Shown here one piece after another: positions 1 through 6,262 of a stretch of DNA of 13,063 bases. The notes beneath the pieces are model-generated. The model was not told where the DNA came from. It was given only the letters and a program-made list of their open reading frames with translations, and ran no database searches. Where the stretch lies: positions 1 to 13,063 of the forward strand of contig JAEVZQ010000191.1 in NCBI GenBank assembly GCA_023392135.1, written 5' to 3'. Each line of letters begins with the position of its first letter. Within the stretch, counting starts at the first letter, position 1. Origin of the DNA: Pseudomonadota bacterium (GTDB lineage: Bacteria > Pseudomonadota > Alphaproteobacteria > Rhizobiales > Hyphomicrobiaceae). A program made the position numbers and the translations under genes.

Positions 1-26
1 GCGCCAAGGGGTTCGGACAGAAATGA
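1..26 (+). CDS. C-terminal end of an upstream gene (partial), possibly the alpha subunit of a split TPP decarboxylase
   Basis: Only the last codons are in the window. The frame reads ...AKGFGQK and stops at the TGA at 24-26. That stop overlaps the ATG of the next gene (23-25) in an ATGA arrangement, typical of translationally coupled subunits. Sulfopyruvate and phosphonopyruvate decarboxylase-like enzymes are often split into a PYR-domain subunit followed by the TPP-binding subunit, so this could be the PYR subunit. That identity is inferred from the neighbour alone; seven residues cannot prove it. Confidence 0.45.
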
Positions 27-628
27 CCACGACCAGCAGCACCCCCGCATCGAACAAGATCCAGCGCCGCGCCTTCGTAGCCGACCTGTTGAAGCGCCGC
101 GGCAATGCGCTCGTCATTCCGGGCCTCGGCAGTCCGACCTGGGACACGTTCGCCGCAGGGGATAGCCCCGAGTACCTCTACTCGTGGGGCGGCATGGGGC
201 TGGCTGTGCCGACAGCCCTCGGCGTCGCCCTCGCCCAGCCCTCGCGGCGCGTTCTGGCGCTGACGGGCGATGGCGAGATAATGATGGGCATTGGCTCGCT
301 TGCCGTCGTCGCCGACCAGAACCCGCAGAACCTCGCCATCCTGGTGCTCGACAACGAGCATTTCGGCGAAACCGGCCGCCAGACCGGCCTGACCGGCAAC
401 AGGGTCGACCTCACCGCCGTCGCCCGCGGCTTCGGCATCGAGCGGACCATGACCGTGACGGAGCAGGGCAAGGCCGGCGAGCTCGCGGAGTTCCTGTTTC
501 AGGGCCAGGGGCCTGCGCTGGCGGTTGCCAAGATCGCGCTGTCGGAAGATCCGTGGCGGTTGCCCGAGAAGGACGGCGGCACCATCGCCCACCGGTTCAG
601 GGTGGCGCTGGGGGTGGAGGGTGCCTGA
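23..628 (+). CDS. TPP-binding (beta) subunit of a split 2-oxo-acid decarboxylase, sulfopyruvate/phosphonopyruvate decarboxylase-like
   Basis: This 201-aa protein is the C-terminal, cofactor-binding half of a thiamine-diphosphate enzyme encoded as a separate subunit. The TPP/Mg motif starts with GDG at residues 82-84 and ends at DN, 110-111. It is preceded by WGGMGLAVPTALG (55-67) and followed by FGETGRQ (114-120), the layout seen in ComE-type sulfopyruvate decarboxylase beta and phosphonopyruvate decarboxylase. The length suits a lone TPP domain; the catalytic glutamate would be in the partner subunit, presumably the gene just upstream. The ATG overlaps the upstream stop (ATGA) and has no strong ribosome site of its own, which fits coupling. 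The family decarboxylates a 2-oxo acid to an aldehyde. The actual substrate cannot be read from the sequence, and no sulfonate or phosphonate genes are visible. Family certain, substrate unsure. Confidence 0.85.
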   Translation: MTTTSSTPASNKIQRRAFVADLLKRRGNALVIPGLGSPTWDTFAAGDSPEYLYSWGGMGLAVPTALGVALAQPSRRVLALTGDGEIMMGIGSLAVVADQNPQNLAILVLDNEHFGETGRQTGLTGNRVDLTAVARGFGIERTMTVTEQGKAGELAEFLFQGQGPALAVAKIALSEDPWRLPEKDGGTIAHRFRVALGVEGA

Positions 629-906
629 CCCGGAACTCCGGGGTTAACGCGCTAGCAGTAGCACGATCAGCGGCAGACCGAGCACCACGCCAGAATGATT
701 TACTGTGTCACAACGGCCACGCCTTACCCTGATAACCGTTTATTTACGCATCCTTAACCGGCGCGCCGCTTTTTTGTCCACGTCGCAGCAGAGCTATTAG
801 GTTGACCTTAGCTTGATCGCGGGCGACAAACGACTCAAGAACGCTGGATTTGGCACTGTCAAGCGTTATATGTGACTCGTAAAGTGGTGCAGAGTGATGA
901 ACGATT
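629..906. other. Intergenic region upstream of the small-ORF/GNAT pair
   Basis: No convincing gene is visible here. Just after the stop at 628 is a short hairpin (CCCGGAACTCCGGG, 629-642) without a T-run. At 759-768 the palindrome CGGCGCGCCG is followed by a T-rich run (770-775), which could act as a weak terminator for the TPP operon. An inverted repeat AACGCT (840-845) / AGCGTT (862-867), separated by 16 bases, lies ahead of the small ORF and might be an operator. TTGTCC (774-779) with TATTAG (795-800) is at best a poor promoter because the spacer is only 15 bases. All are weak signals. Confidence 0.3.
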
Positions 907-912
907 AGGAGG
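907..912 (+). promoter_or_regulatory. Strong ribosome binding site of the 78-aa ORF
   Basis: AGGAGG, a perfect Shine-Dalgarno core, lies 8 bases before the ATG at 921. It strongly supports translation of this otherwise unrecognised small ORF. It also decides against the overlapping Arg-rich frame beginning near 872. Confidence 0.8.
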
Positions 913-920
913 TCGTCATC

Positions 921-1157
921 ATGGCGTTCGATTCGCTGCGAGACGCGCTACGCTGGCTTTGCGGCGGAAACGACAAAGAGGCATCAGTCTTCGCGACCGA
1001 GAAGGAAGCGTACGATTTCGTTCAACAGCTATATCAAGACACTGGTGGTGTGACACCCGAATTGCGCCGGGCGTACGAATTCTACTTAAAGAACTTTGAT
1101 GACGGATGCGAGCCAGCAGTTCGACCTCCAAAGCATCAGAATCAGCCCGCTCGATGA
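921..1157 (+). CDS. Small protein of unknown function, candidate antitoxin or partner of the GNAT protein
   Basis: I do not recognise this 78-aa protein. It has a perfect ribosome site and directly precedes and overlaps the GNAT gene (59 bases shared), so the two are very probably co-translated. It is slightly acidic (about 13 Asp/Glu to 10 Lys/Arg) and looks mostly helical: DSLRDALRWL (4-13), a Gly-Gly-Asn break, then ATEKEAYDFVQQLYQ (25-39) and TPELRRAYEFYLKNF (45-59). There is no signal peptide or membrane segment. Residues 60-78, encoded inside the overlap, are Pro/Gln-rich and look like an unstructured tail. By position it would be the antitoxin of a TacT-like GNAT toxin, but the ribbon-helix-helix pattern of DUF1778/TacA antitoxins is not visible. 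Role inferred from context only; it could instead be a substrate or an unrelated helper. Confidence 0.7.
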   Translation: MAFDSLRDALRWLCGGNDKEASVFATEKEAYDFVQQLYQDTGGVTPELRRAYEFYLKNFDDGCEPAVRPPKHQNQPAR

Positions 1158-1656
1158 AAGCTGCCCCATCGATCATTTTCGGTGTGGCACAGCTGAGATA
1201 GATGATTGGGCCCGAAAGAAAGCTCTCAATCTTCATTCAGTCAATCGAGTGAAAGTTTTTGTTGCGCAGCGAATTGGGGAAAGTTCAGCACTTGGCTTTT
1301 ATTGTTTGTCATTTGAAACTAAGGACACAAAAAGGCTATCCCACGGGAGTCTAAAACAGTTTCCCAACCTAGCGGTAGTCTACATTACCTATATAGCTGT
1401 ATTGAGAAGTCTGCACAGACACGGGCTCGGATCGGTATTGCTAATTGACGCGCTGCGCAGAGCATATGGCGTGTCACAGCATGTAGGCTTTTACGGTGTG
1501 GCGCTGCGCTCACTCAATGATGGAACCACGAGGTTGTATGAGAGGTATGGGTTCGGAATAGTGGATGACAACACTAATCCCCTGATGCTTCTACCCATCC
1601 AGTCTCTCAGCGAGCTCTTTTCCCAACAGCCAGCTAACGTTAGCTTTCTCCAGTAG
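1099..1656 (+). CDS. GNAT-family N-acetyltransferase, TacT-toxin-like
   Basis: This 185-aa protein is a GCN5-related acetyltransferase. The N-terminal FRCGTAEIDDWARKKAL (27-43) matches the F-x-CG-x3-LD-W-x3-A pattern of TacT-type toxins, which acetylate aminoacyl-tRNA. The beta strand VVYITYIAVL (93-102) leads into the acetyl-CoA loop HRHGLG (106-111), followed by the helix LLIDALRRA (114-122). Near the end, RLYERYGF (145-152) holds Tyr147, the likely general acid. Oddly, the acetyl-CoA motif usually starts with Gln or Arg (Q/R-x-x-G-x-G) and here has His106. I chose ATG 1099 over the adjoining TTG; the ribosome site is weak (AAAGAA), so coupling to the small ORF is likely. The gene is AT-richer than its neighbours: bases 1261-1320 have 25 G+C of 60, against about 42 of 60 at 2461-2520 in the dehydrogenase. 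This suggests horizontal origin. A non-toxic acetyltransferase remains possible. Confidence 0.85.
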   Translation: MTDASQQFDLQSIRISPLDESCPIDHFRCGTAEIDDWARKKALNLHSVNRVKVFVAQRIGESSALGFYCLSFETKDTKRLSHGSLKQFPNLAVVYITYIAVLRSLHRHGLGSVLLIDALRRAYGVSQHVGFYGVALRSLNDGTTRLYERYGFGIVDDNTNPLMLLPIQSLSELFSQQPANVSFLQ

Positions 1657-1733
1657 TCAAATTCCTAGATTAGACTCGTGAGGGGCCTCTGTTTGAGCGG
1701 ACGGCAGGATCCCATCGGCTAGTAGACGACCAA

Positions 1734-1769
1734 GGGGCAGGCCCGATCGGACCTGCCTCTCTCATTTTA
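1734..1769 (+). terminator. Hairpin terminator after the GNAT gene
   Basis: GGCAGG (1736-1741) pairs with CCTGCC (1752-1757). Inner CC/GG pairs and outer G-C and G-U pairs extend the stem, and a T-rich but interrupted tail (CTCTCATTTT) follows. It lies between the convergent GNAT and aldehyde dehydrogenase genes. The tail suits + strand transcription better; the stem could also slow minus-strand transcripts. Confidence 0.6.
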
Positions 1770-1789
1770 CGACGCGCTAACCCGCGCCC

Positions 1790-3220
1790 TCAGCCCATGT
1801 AGCTGACGAACTTGCCCGTCATGTACACCATCAGGCCTTCCGTGCCGCCTTCGTAGCCGAAGCCGGAGTCCTTCACGCCGCCGAACGGAACTTCCGGCAA
1901 TGCGAGGCCGTGGTGGTTGATGGTGATCATGCCGCTGTCGATCGCATCTGCGATCTGCGTCGCGGTCTTGCCGTTGCGCGTGAAGGCGTAGCTGGCGAGG
2001 CCGTAGGCCAGCTTGTTGGCCCGGGGCAGAACCTCCTCGGTGTCCTTGAAGCGCAGCATGACGGCGACGGGGCCGAATGGCTCCTCGTTCATGATGCGCG
2101 CGTTCTCCGGCACGTCGGTCAGAACCGTCGGCTCGAAGAAGTTGCCCTGATTGCCGATGCGCTTGCCGCCAGTCGCAACCTTCGCGCCCTTCTCCTGCGC
2201 ATCGTGCACGAAGCCCTCGATGGCCGTGATCCGGCGCGGGTTGGCGAGCGGACCCATCTTAGTCTCGGGATCGAGGCCGTCACCGACCTTCAGGTTCTTG
2301 GCGATATCGGTGAACTTCGAGACGAACTTGTCGTAGATCTTCTCCTGCAGGAAGAAGCGGGTCGGCGAAATGCAGACCTGGCCGGCGTTGCGGTACTTCA
2401 TGGCCGCCATGAGTTTCGCAACCCCTTCCGCATCGACGTCGTCGTAGACGAGCACAGGCGCGTGGCCCCCGAGCTCCATGGTCGCCCGCTTCATATGGCT
2501 GCCCGCGAGCGCGTTGAGGTGCTTGCCGACCGGCACCGAGCCCGTGAACGAGATCTTACGGATGATCGGCGACGGGATCAGGTATTCCGAGATCTCCGCC
2601 GGTGTGCCGTAGACGAGGTTGATGACGCCCGCCGGAACACCAGCGTCGTGGAAGCAGCGTACGAGGCCGATGGGCGAGCCTGGTGTCTCCTCGGGGCACT
2701 TGATGATGATGGAGCAGCCCGCAGCCAGCGCCGCCGCGATCTTGCGCACGGCCTGCGTGACGGGGAAGTTCCACGGCGCGAAGCCGGCCACGGGGCCGAT
2801 CGGCTCCATGATGACCATATTGCGAACGCCGTCCGCGCGGGCCGGGATGATGCGCCCGTAAGCGCGGCGGCCTTCCTCGGCGAACCAGTCGGTGATGTCC
2901 GCCGCGCCCTGAACCTCGAGCCGGGCCTCGATGAGAACCTTGCCCTGCTCCTGCGTGAGCACTTTAGCGATATCGTCCGCACGCGCACGGATGAGATCGG
3001 CGGCCTTGCGCAGGATCTTCGCGCGCTCATAGGCCGAGACGCGCTTCCATTCCTTGAAGCCCTTGTCCGCCGCGGTGAGCGCCGCATCGAGCTCGGCCTT
3101 CTTGGCGTGCGGAAGCTTGCCCAGAACCGAATCCTTGGAGGGGTTGACAACGTCCGACGTAACGCCGCTGTCCCCCTTCGTGAACTTGCCGTCAATGTAA
3201 AGATCGAGGTTCTCGTACAT
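1790..3220 (-). CDS. NAD(P)-dependent aldehyde dehydrogenase, succinate-semialdehyde dehydrogenase-like
   Basis: This 476-aa cytosolic enzyme has the normal length for the ALDH superfamily and oxidises an aldehyde to its acid. All key residues are present: PWNFP with Asn151 (oxyanion), Lys174 in KCPEETP (cofactor), FTGS (225-228), Glu249 in MELGG, catalytic Cys283 in NAGQVC, and EEPFGP with Glu380. The second residue of KCPEETP is Cys where Pro is usual (KPxExTP); this is a small departure. The overall pattern resembles GabD-type semialdehyde dehydrogenases, but substrate cannot be fixed within this superfamily. The ATG is preceded by GGAAAGAG. It is the last gene of the apparent minus-strand operon, 62 bases after the flavin reductase, and so is probably controlled with it by the IclR regulator. 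It would oxidise an aldehyde made by the TPP enzyme at the head of the operon; that link is inference. Confidence 0.93.
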   Translation of the reverse strand: MYENLDLYIDGKFTKGDSGVTSDVVNPSKDSVLGKLPHAKKAELDAALTAADKGFKEWKRVSAYERAKILRKAADLIRARADDIAKVLTQEQGKVLIEARLEVQGAADITDWFAEEGRRAYGRIIPARADGVRNMVIMEPIGPVAGFAPWNFPVTQAVRKIAAALAAGCSIIIKCPEETPGSPIGLVRCFHDAGVPAGVINLVYGTPAEISEYLIPSPIIRKISFTGSVPVGKHLNALAGSHMKRATMELGGHAPVLVYDDVDAEGVAKLMAAMKYRNAGQVCISPTRFFLQEKIYDKFVSKFTDIAKNLKVGDGLDPETKMGPLANPRRITAIEGFVHDAQEKGAKVATGGKRIGNQGNFFEPTVLTDVPENARIMNEEPFGPVAVMLRFKDTEEVLPRANKLAYGLASYAFTRNGKTATQIADAIDSGMITINHHGLALPEVPFGGVKDSGFGYEGGTEGLMVYMTGKFVSYMG

Positions 3221-3282
3221 GGATGCTCTTTCCGAAGTTTGATCTGATGGTCGGAGAAGCTTGGTTGTGGGCGCGCCTCTCG

Positions 3283-4398
3283 TCAGGCATTTACCTGAGA
3301 GCGTTTAGCAGGAGGCCATGCCTGAGGTCCAACACGGCGATACTGATCCGGCCATTTTGGCTCGGTGCCGAGCCGGTAGGCAGCGTGCCACGCCCAATGC
3401 GGATCGTCCAGGAATGCACGAGCAATAGCGACAAAATCCGCCTGGCCCGTGCGAATGATGCTTTCGGCCTGCTCGGCGTCGGTAATCATGCCGACCGCCA
3501 TGATGGGAATGCCGACGGCCTTTTTGATCTGCTCCGCGAACGGAACCTGATAGCTGGGCCCGATCGGAATGCGCGCTGATGGATGATTGCCGCCCGAGGA
3601 CACGTCGATGAAATCGCAGCAGAGGTCCTTGAGACGCCCGGCCAGCGCAATCGAGTCCTCGATGGTCCAGCCGCCTTCGACCCAGTCGACGGCCGAGATA
3701 CGCATACCGAGCGGCTTCGATTCCGGCCAGGCGGCGCGCGTCGCCTTGAATACCTCGAGCGGAAGGCGCATCCGGTTCTCGAGGCTGCCGCCCCATTCGT
3801 CGTTCCGCTTGTTCGACAGCGGCGACAGGAACTGGTTCAAGAGGTAGCCATGGGCCCCGTGCAGCTCGATGAGGTCGAGGCCGATGCGCTCGGCGCGCTT
3901 GGTGGCGGCCACGAACGCGGCGATCACCTCCTCGATCTGCCGCGGCGTCATCGCTGCCGGGGTATGCCAGCCCTCGTTGAAGGGGATCGCCGAGGGAGCC
4001 TTCGTCTGCCAGGCGCCCTCCTTCAGCGGACCGCCCGGGGGCGTGCCCTGCCAAGGCCGGTTGGTCGAGGCCTTGCGCCCCGCGTGTCCGAGCTGGATGC
4101 CGATCCTGGCCGAGCCGTACTTGCGGCAGGCATCAACGACCCGTTTCAGCGCCTGCTCGTTCTCATCCGAATAGAGGCCGAGGCACCCGGGGCTGATGCG
4201 GCCCGCCCGCTCCACACCCGTCGCCTCGATGATCAGCAGGCTTGCGCCGGAATTCGAAAGCATCCCGAGATGCATCATGTGCCAGTCCGTCGCCGACCCG
4301 TCATCGGCCGAGTACTGGCACATCGGCGAAACGGCGACGCGATTGTCGAGCGTGAGGTCACGCAGCCGCGCCGGGGAGAACAGAGCACTGTCTGACAT
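3283..4398 (-). CDS. Old Yellow Enzyme-family NADH:flavin oxidoreductase (YqjM/XenA class)
   Basis: This 371-aa FMN-dependent TIM-barrel ene-reductase uses NAD(P)H to reduce C=C bonds next to carbonyl or nitro groups. It carries the class marks of YqjM/XenA-type enzymes: VSPMCQYSA (23-31) with Cys27 and Tyr29, IQLGHAGRKAS (101-111), and HGAHGYLLNQFLSP (180-193) with the substrate-binding pair His180/His183 and Tyr185. SNKRNDEWGGSLENR (195-209) and the C-terminal phosphate-binding AVGMITD (301-307) complete the barrel. An AGGA ribosome site lies 8 bases before the ATG. It is the middle gene of the minus-strand operon, 98 bases after the TPP enzyme and 62 before the dehydrogenase. A perfect 9-base repeat duplicates the sequence around its ribosome site. 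The role may be to reduce an unsaturated intermediate of the pathway; the natural substrate is unknown, as for most of this family. Confidence 0.93.
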   Translation of the reverse strand: MSDSALFSPARLRDLTLDNRVAVSPMCQYSADDGSATDWHMMHLGMLSNSGASLLIIEATGVERAGRISPGCLGLYSDENEQALKRVVDACRKYGSARIGIQLGHAGRKASTNRPWQGTPPGGPLKEGAWQTKAPSAIPFNEGWHTPAAMTPRQIEEVIAAFVAATKRAERIGLDLIELHGAHGYLLNQFLSPLSNKRNDEWGGSLENRMRLPLEVFKATRAAWPESKPLGMRISAVDWVEGGWTIEDSIALAGRLKDLCCDFIDVSSGGNHPSARIPIGPSYQVPFAEQIKKAVGIPIMAVGMITDAEQAESIIRTGQADFVAIARAFLDDPHWAWHAAYRLGTEPKWPDQYRRVGPQAWPPAKRSQVNA

Positions 4399-4400
4399 GG

Positions 4401-4433
4401 GCGGTTCCTGATAGGGGTGGAGAAGCGGTTCCT
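4401..4433 (-). repeat. Duplicated ribosome-site sequence upstream of the flavin reductase
   Basis: GCGGTTCCT occurs at 4401-4409 and again at 4425-4433, 24 bases apart and perfectly matched. On the coding (minus) strand each copy reads AGGAACCGC, so the AGGA ribosome site of the flavin reductase is present twice. On the minus strand the farther copy directly follows a run of seven T. This may be a small duplication; function unknown. Confidence 0.6.
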
Positions 4434-4496
4434 AAAAAAACGTAGACCTCGAAGTTCATCAGATCAAGACTTCCGAACCAGCGGGTGTGTCCGCAC

Positions 4497-6164
4497 TTAC
4501 ATCTGCTCCCGGTACTCCGCCGGATCGACAAGCGCCTCGATGAGAGCTGGCCGCTTCGTACGCATGGCTTCGCCAAGCGCCCGCTCGAACTCGGACTGCG
4601 ACGTTACGCGCTCGGCGGCGATGCCGAAGCCCTTGGCGATCTCAGCAAAGTTGGGCGACCTGAACGCCACCCCCTGCCGCTCCAGCCCGAGCTTCTCCTG
4701 CTTCAGGTCGATGAGCGCGAGGCTGTCGTCATTGAGGACGACCGCAACCACCGGCAACTGCAGCTCGGCCATGAGCGCCAGCTCGCCGAGGCTCATGAGC
4801 GCGCAGCCGTCGCCGAGCATGGCGACGACCTGCTGCCCCGGTGCAGCAAGACTTGCGCCGATGGCGGCGGGGATCGCGTAGCCCATGCAGCCAAGGCCGT
4901 TCGACTGGATGAGCTGCCCTGGCGACCGGCAGTTGAGGACATGGTTCCCGAGAATCCGGTGCGCGCCGACGTCGATGGTCATCAGCAGGTCGGGCGTGAT
5001 GCTGCGCGAGACGGCATGGAACAGACCAGCCGGGCTGATGCGCCCTGCGGGCTCGCGCGGACGGACGATGCGGGCGACCTCCTGCTTCGTTCCGCTCAGC
5101 ACTGCAGCATCCCAGCCGGATCGGCGCTGATCCGCGCGCGTGAGCTGCGCGACCATTCCGAGCACGTCGCCAGCGAATTGATCTCCGCAACCAAAGATGC
5201 GGTGCGATTGCGGTGTCCAGTCCAGGCTGACGACCGTCTGCTCTGGCGACCACGCATCGAGCCACGCGTCGCGCAGCTCGATCGGATCGAAGCCGATCAG
5301 GATGATGAGGTCGGCCTGCCGGATCAGTTTCAGGCTGATGTCATCCACCACGGGCGACAGCGCCACCGCACCCATGCACAGCGGATGCGCCTCAGGCACG
5401 AGCCCTTTCGCCTTGTAGGTGGCGAAGAACGGCATCTGCCAGCTCTCGACAAAGCTCCGGGCCACCGCGCTGGCGCCCTCCACCAGCGCCCCGCGGCCTA
5501 CGAGCGCCATGGGCCGGCAGGCACCTTCGAGCGCTGCTTGCAGCCTTTCGACTTGCCCACGCGCGAGCACGCCATAGGACCGCGCCTCAGGTGCGGCAGA
5601 ACTCGCCTCTTTTGCCGGTGCACGGGTCGCATCGGCCGGGCAGTTGAGGAACACCGGCCCCTTCGGATGCGAAGTTGCAATATCGAGCGCTTTCGCAGTC
5701 TGCTGCGCGGCCCGTTCCGGATTGAGCTCGGCCGACCACTTCGTCACCGGGGCCATCGCCGCGACGTGGTCGAACACCTGGTGATTGTAGATCTGCCGCC
5801 GGTTGCCGGCCATCTCGCCGCCGAGCACGAGCACCGGCGACCGCTCCATCAGCGCGCCTGCCACGCCGGAAATGCCGTTCGCCAGCCCCGGTCCAAGCGC
5901 GAAGATGCACGCGGACGGCGCACCCGTGACCTGAGTCACCGCATCGGCCATGAACGCCGCCGACGGCTCACTTTTTGCCAGCACAAAGCGAATGTCCGCT
6001 GCCTCACAGGCACGGACCAGCTCCAGAACATCATTGCCGGGAATTCCGAACGCGAACCTCACGCCATAGCGGTGCATGGTCTCGGCCATACGATCCGCAA
6101 CCTTTGCTGGCGAGACGCCCGCCCCGGCACTTGCAGCTTGCGCCGCGCCGCTCTTATCGTTCAC
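4497..6164 (-). CDS. Thiamine-diphosphate-dependent enzyme, acetolactate synthase-like
   Basis: This 555-aa enzyme has the full PYR, middle and TPP-binding domains of the acetolactate synthase/benzoylformate decarboxylase superfamily. The catalytic glutamate is Glu66 in LAKSEPSAA (62-70), where Ser replaces the His of the common HE motif. FALGPGLANGISG (88-100) is the usual PYR-domain loop. The TPP/Mg motif runs from GDG (451-453) to ND (478-479). SNGLGCMGYAIPAAIG (421-436) precedes it. The exact reaction (2-oxo-acid decarboxylation, carboligation or another) is not readable. I chose GTG at 6164 because AAGGAAG lies at the right distance upstream; an ATG at 6239 would add 25 unrelated residues running through the promoter region. 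It is the first gene of the minus-strand operon and is divergent from the IclR gene, which very likely controls it. Confidence 0.88.
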   Translation of the reverse strand: MNDKSGAAQAASAGAGVSPAKVADRMAETMHRYGVRFAFGIPGNDVLELVRACEAADIRFVLAKSEPSAAFMADAVTQVTGAPSACIFALGPGLANGISGVAGALMERSPVLVLGGEMAGNRRQIYNHQVFDHVAAMAPVTKWSAELNPERAAQQTAKALDIATSHPKGPVFLNCPADATRAPAKEASSAAPEARSYGVLARGQVERLQAALEGACRPMALVGRGALVEGASAVARSFVESWQMPFFATYKAKGLVPEAHPLCMGAVALSPVVDDISLKLIRQADLIILIGFDPIELRDAWLDAWSPEQTVVSLDWTPQSHRIFGCGDQFAGDVLGMVAQLTRADQRRSGWDAAVLSGTKQEVARIVRPREPAGRISPAGLFHAVSRSITPDLLMTIDVGAHRILGNHVLNCRSPGQLIQSNGLGCMGYAIPAAIGASLAAPGQQVVAMLGDGCALMSLGELALMAELQLPVVAVVLNDDSLALIDLKQEKLGLERQGVAFRSPNFAEIAKGFGIAAERVTSQSEFERALGEAMRTKRPALIEALVDPAEYREQM

Positions 6165-6187
6165 GGTTCTGCTTCCTTCAGGGTCCG

Positions 6188-6193
6188 ATTTTA
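6188..6193 (-). promoter_or_regulatory. Candidate -10 element of the TPP enzyme operon
   Basis: On the minus strand this reads TAAAAT, one base off the TATAAT consensus. Transcription would start near 6180, leaving a short leader that holds only the ribosome site before the GTG at 6164. No good -35 box is visible at normal spacing, which would fit a promoter that needs an activator. Tentative. Confidence 0.3.
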
Positions 6194-6201
6194 CGGCTGC
6201 G

Positions 6202-6231
6202 TTGATTTGAGCGGCATTCCCGCCGCATAGT
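6202..6231 (+). promoter_or_regulatory. Candidate promoter of the IclR gene
   Basis: TTGATT (6202-6207) and CATAGT (6226-6231), 18 bases apart, each match four of six consensus positions. The predicted start near 6238 would fall on the inverted repeat at 6230-6240, which would suit autorepression. Tentative. Confidence 0.3.
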
Positions 6232-6240
6232 TGGCGCAAC
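6230..6240. promoter_or_regulatory. Candidate IclR operator (inverted repeat)
   Basis: GTTGGCGCAAC has perfect GTTG/CAAC half sites around a 3-base centre. It sits between the divergent IclR and TPP-enzyme genes. IclR regulators bind short palindromes in such places and often repress their own gene. Assigned from position and symmetry only. A second weak repeat, GCGG/CCGC, lies at 6211-6226. Confidence 0.35.
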
Positions 6241-6262
6241 CAGCATACGGAAGGCTCCTATC

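Noticed and set aside
646..690. Minus-strand frame encoding a hydrophobic peptide (GVVLGLPLIVLLLAR) ending at a TAA near 646
   Set aside because: There is no ATG, only internal GTG codons without a ribosome site, and the open stretch is about 30 codons. It could be a remnant of a membrane protein, but nothing supports expression.
872..1236. Arg-rich frames on both strands overlapping the 78-aa ORF
   Set aside because: The 78-aa frame has AGGAGG at ideal spacing and balanced composition; the others have no ribosome site and a composition typical of shadow frames.
1679..1694. GAGGGGCCTC followed by TGTTT as a terminator of the GNAT gene
   Set aside because: Its loop would be too small and its stem short; the hairpin at 1734-1759 is much better.
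1910..3247. Long + strand open frame (445 codons) opposite the aldehyde dehydrogenase
   Set aside because: The product is low in structure-forming pattern and the minus strand carries every ALDH catalytic motif.
4485..6230. Very long + strand open frame opposite the TPP enzyme
   Set aside because: Its Arg/His-rich product has no recognisable motif, while the minus strand has complete PYR and TPP motifs and a ribosome site. High GC makes long antisense frames common.
6165..6239. N-terminal extension of the TPP enzyme to ATG 6239
   Set aside because: The 25 extra residues resemble nothing in the family and would run through the divergent control region; GTG 6164 has a proper ribosome site.
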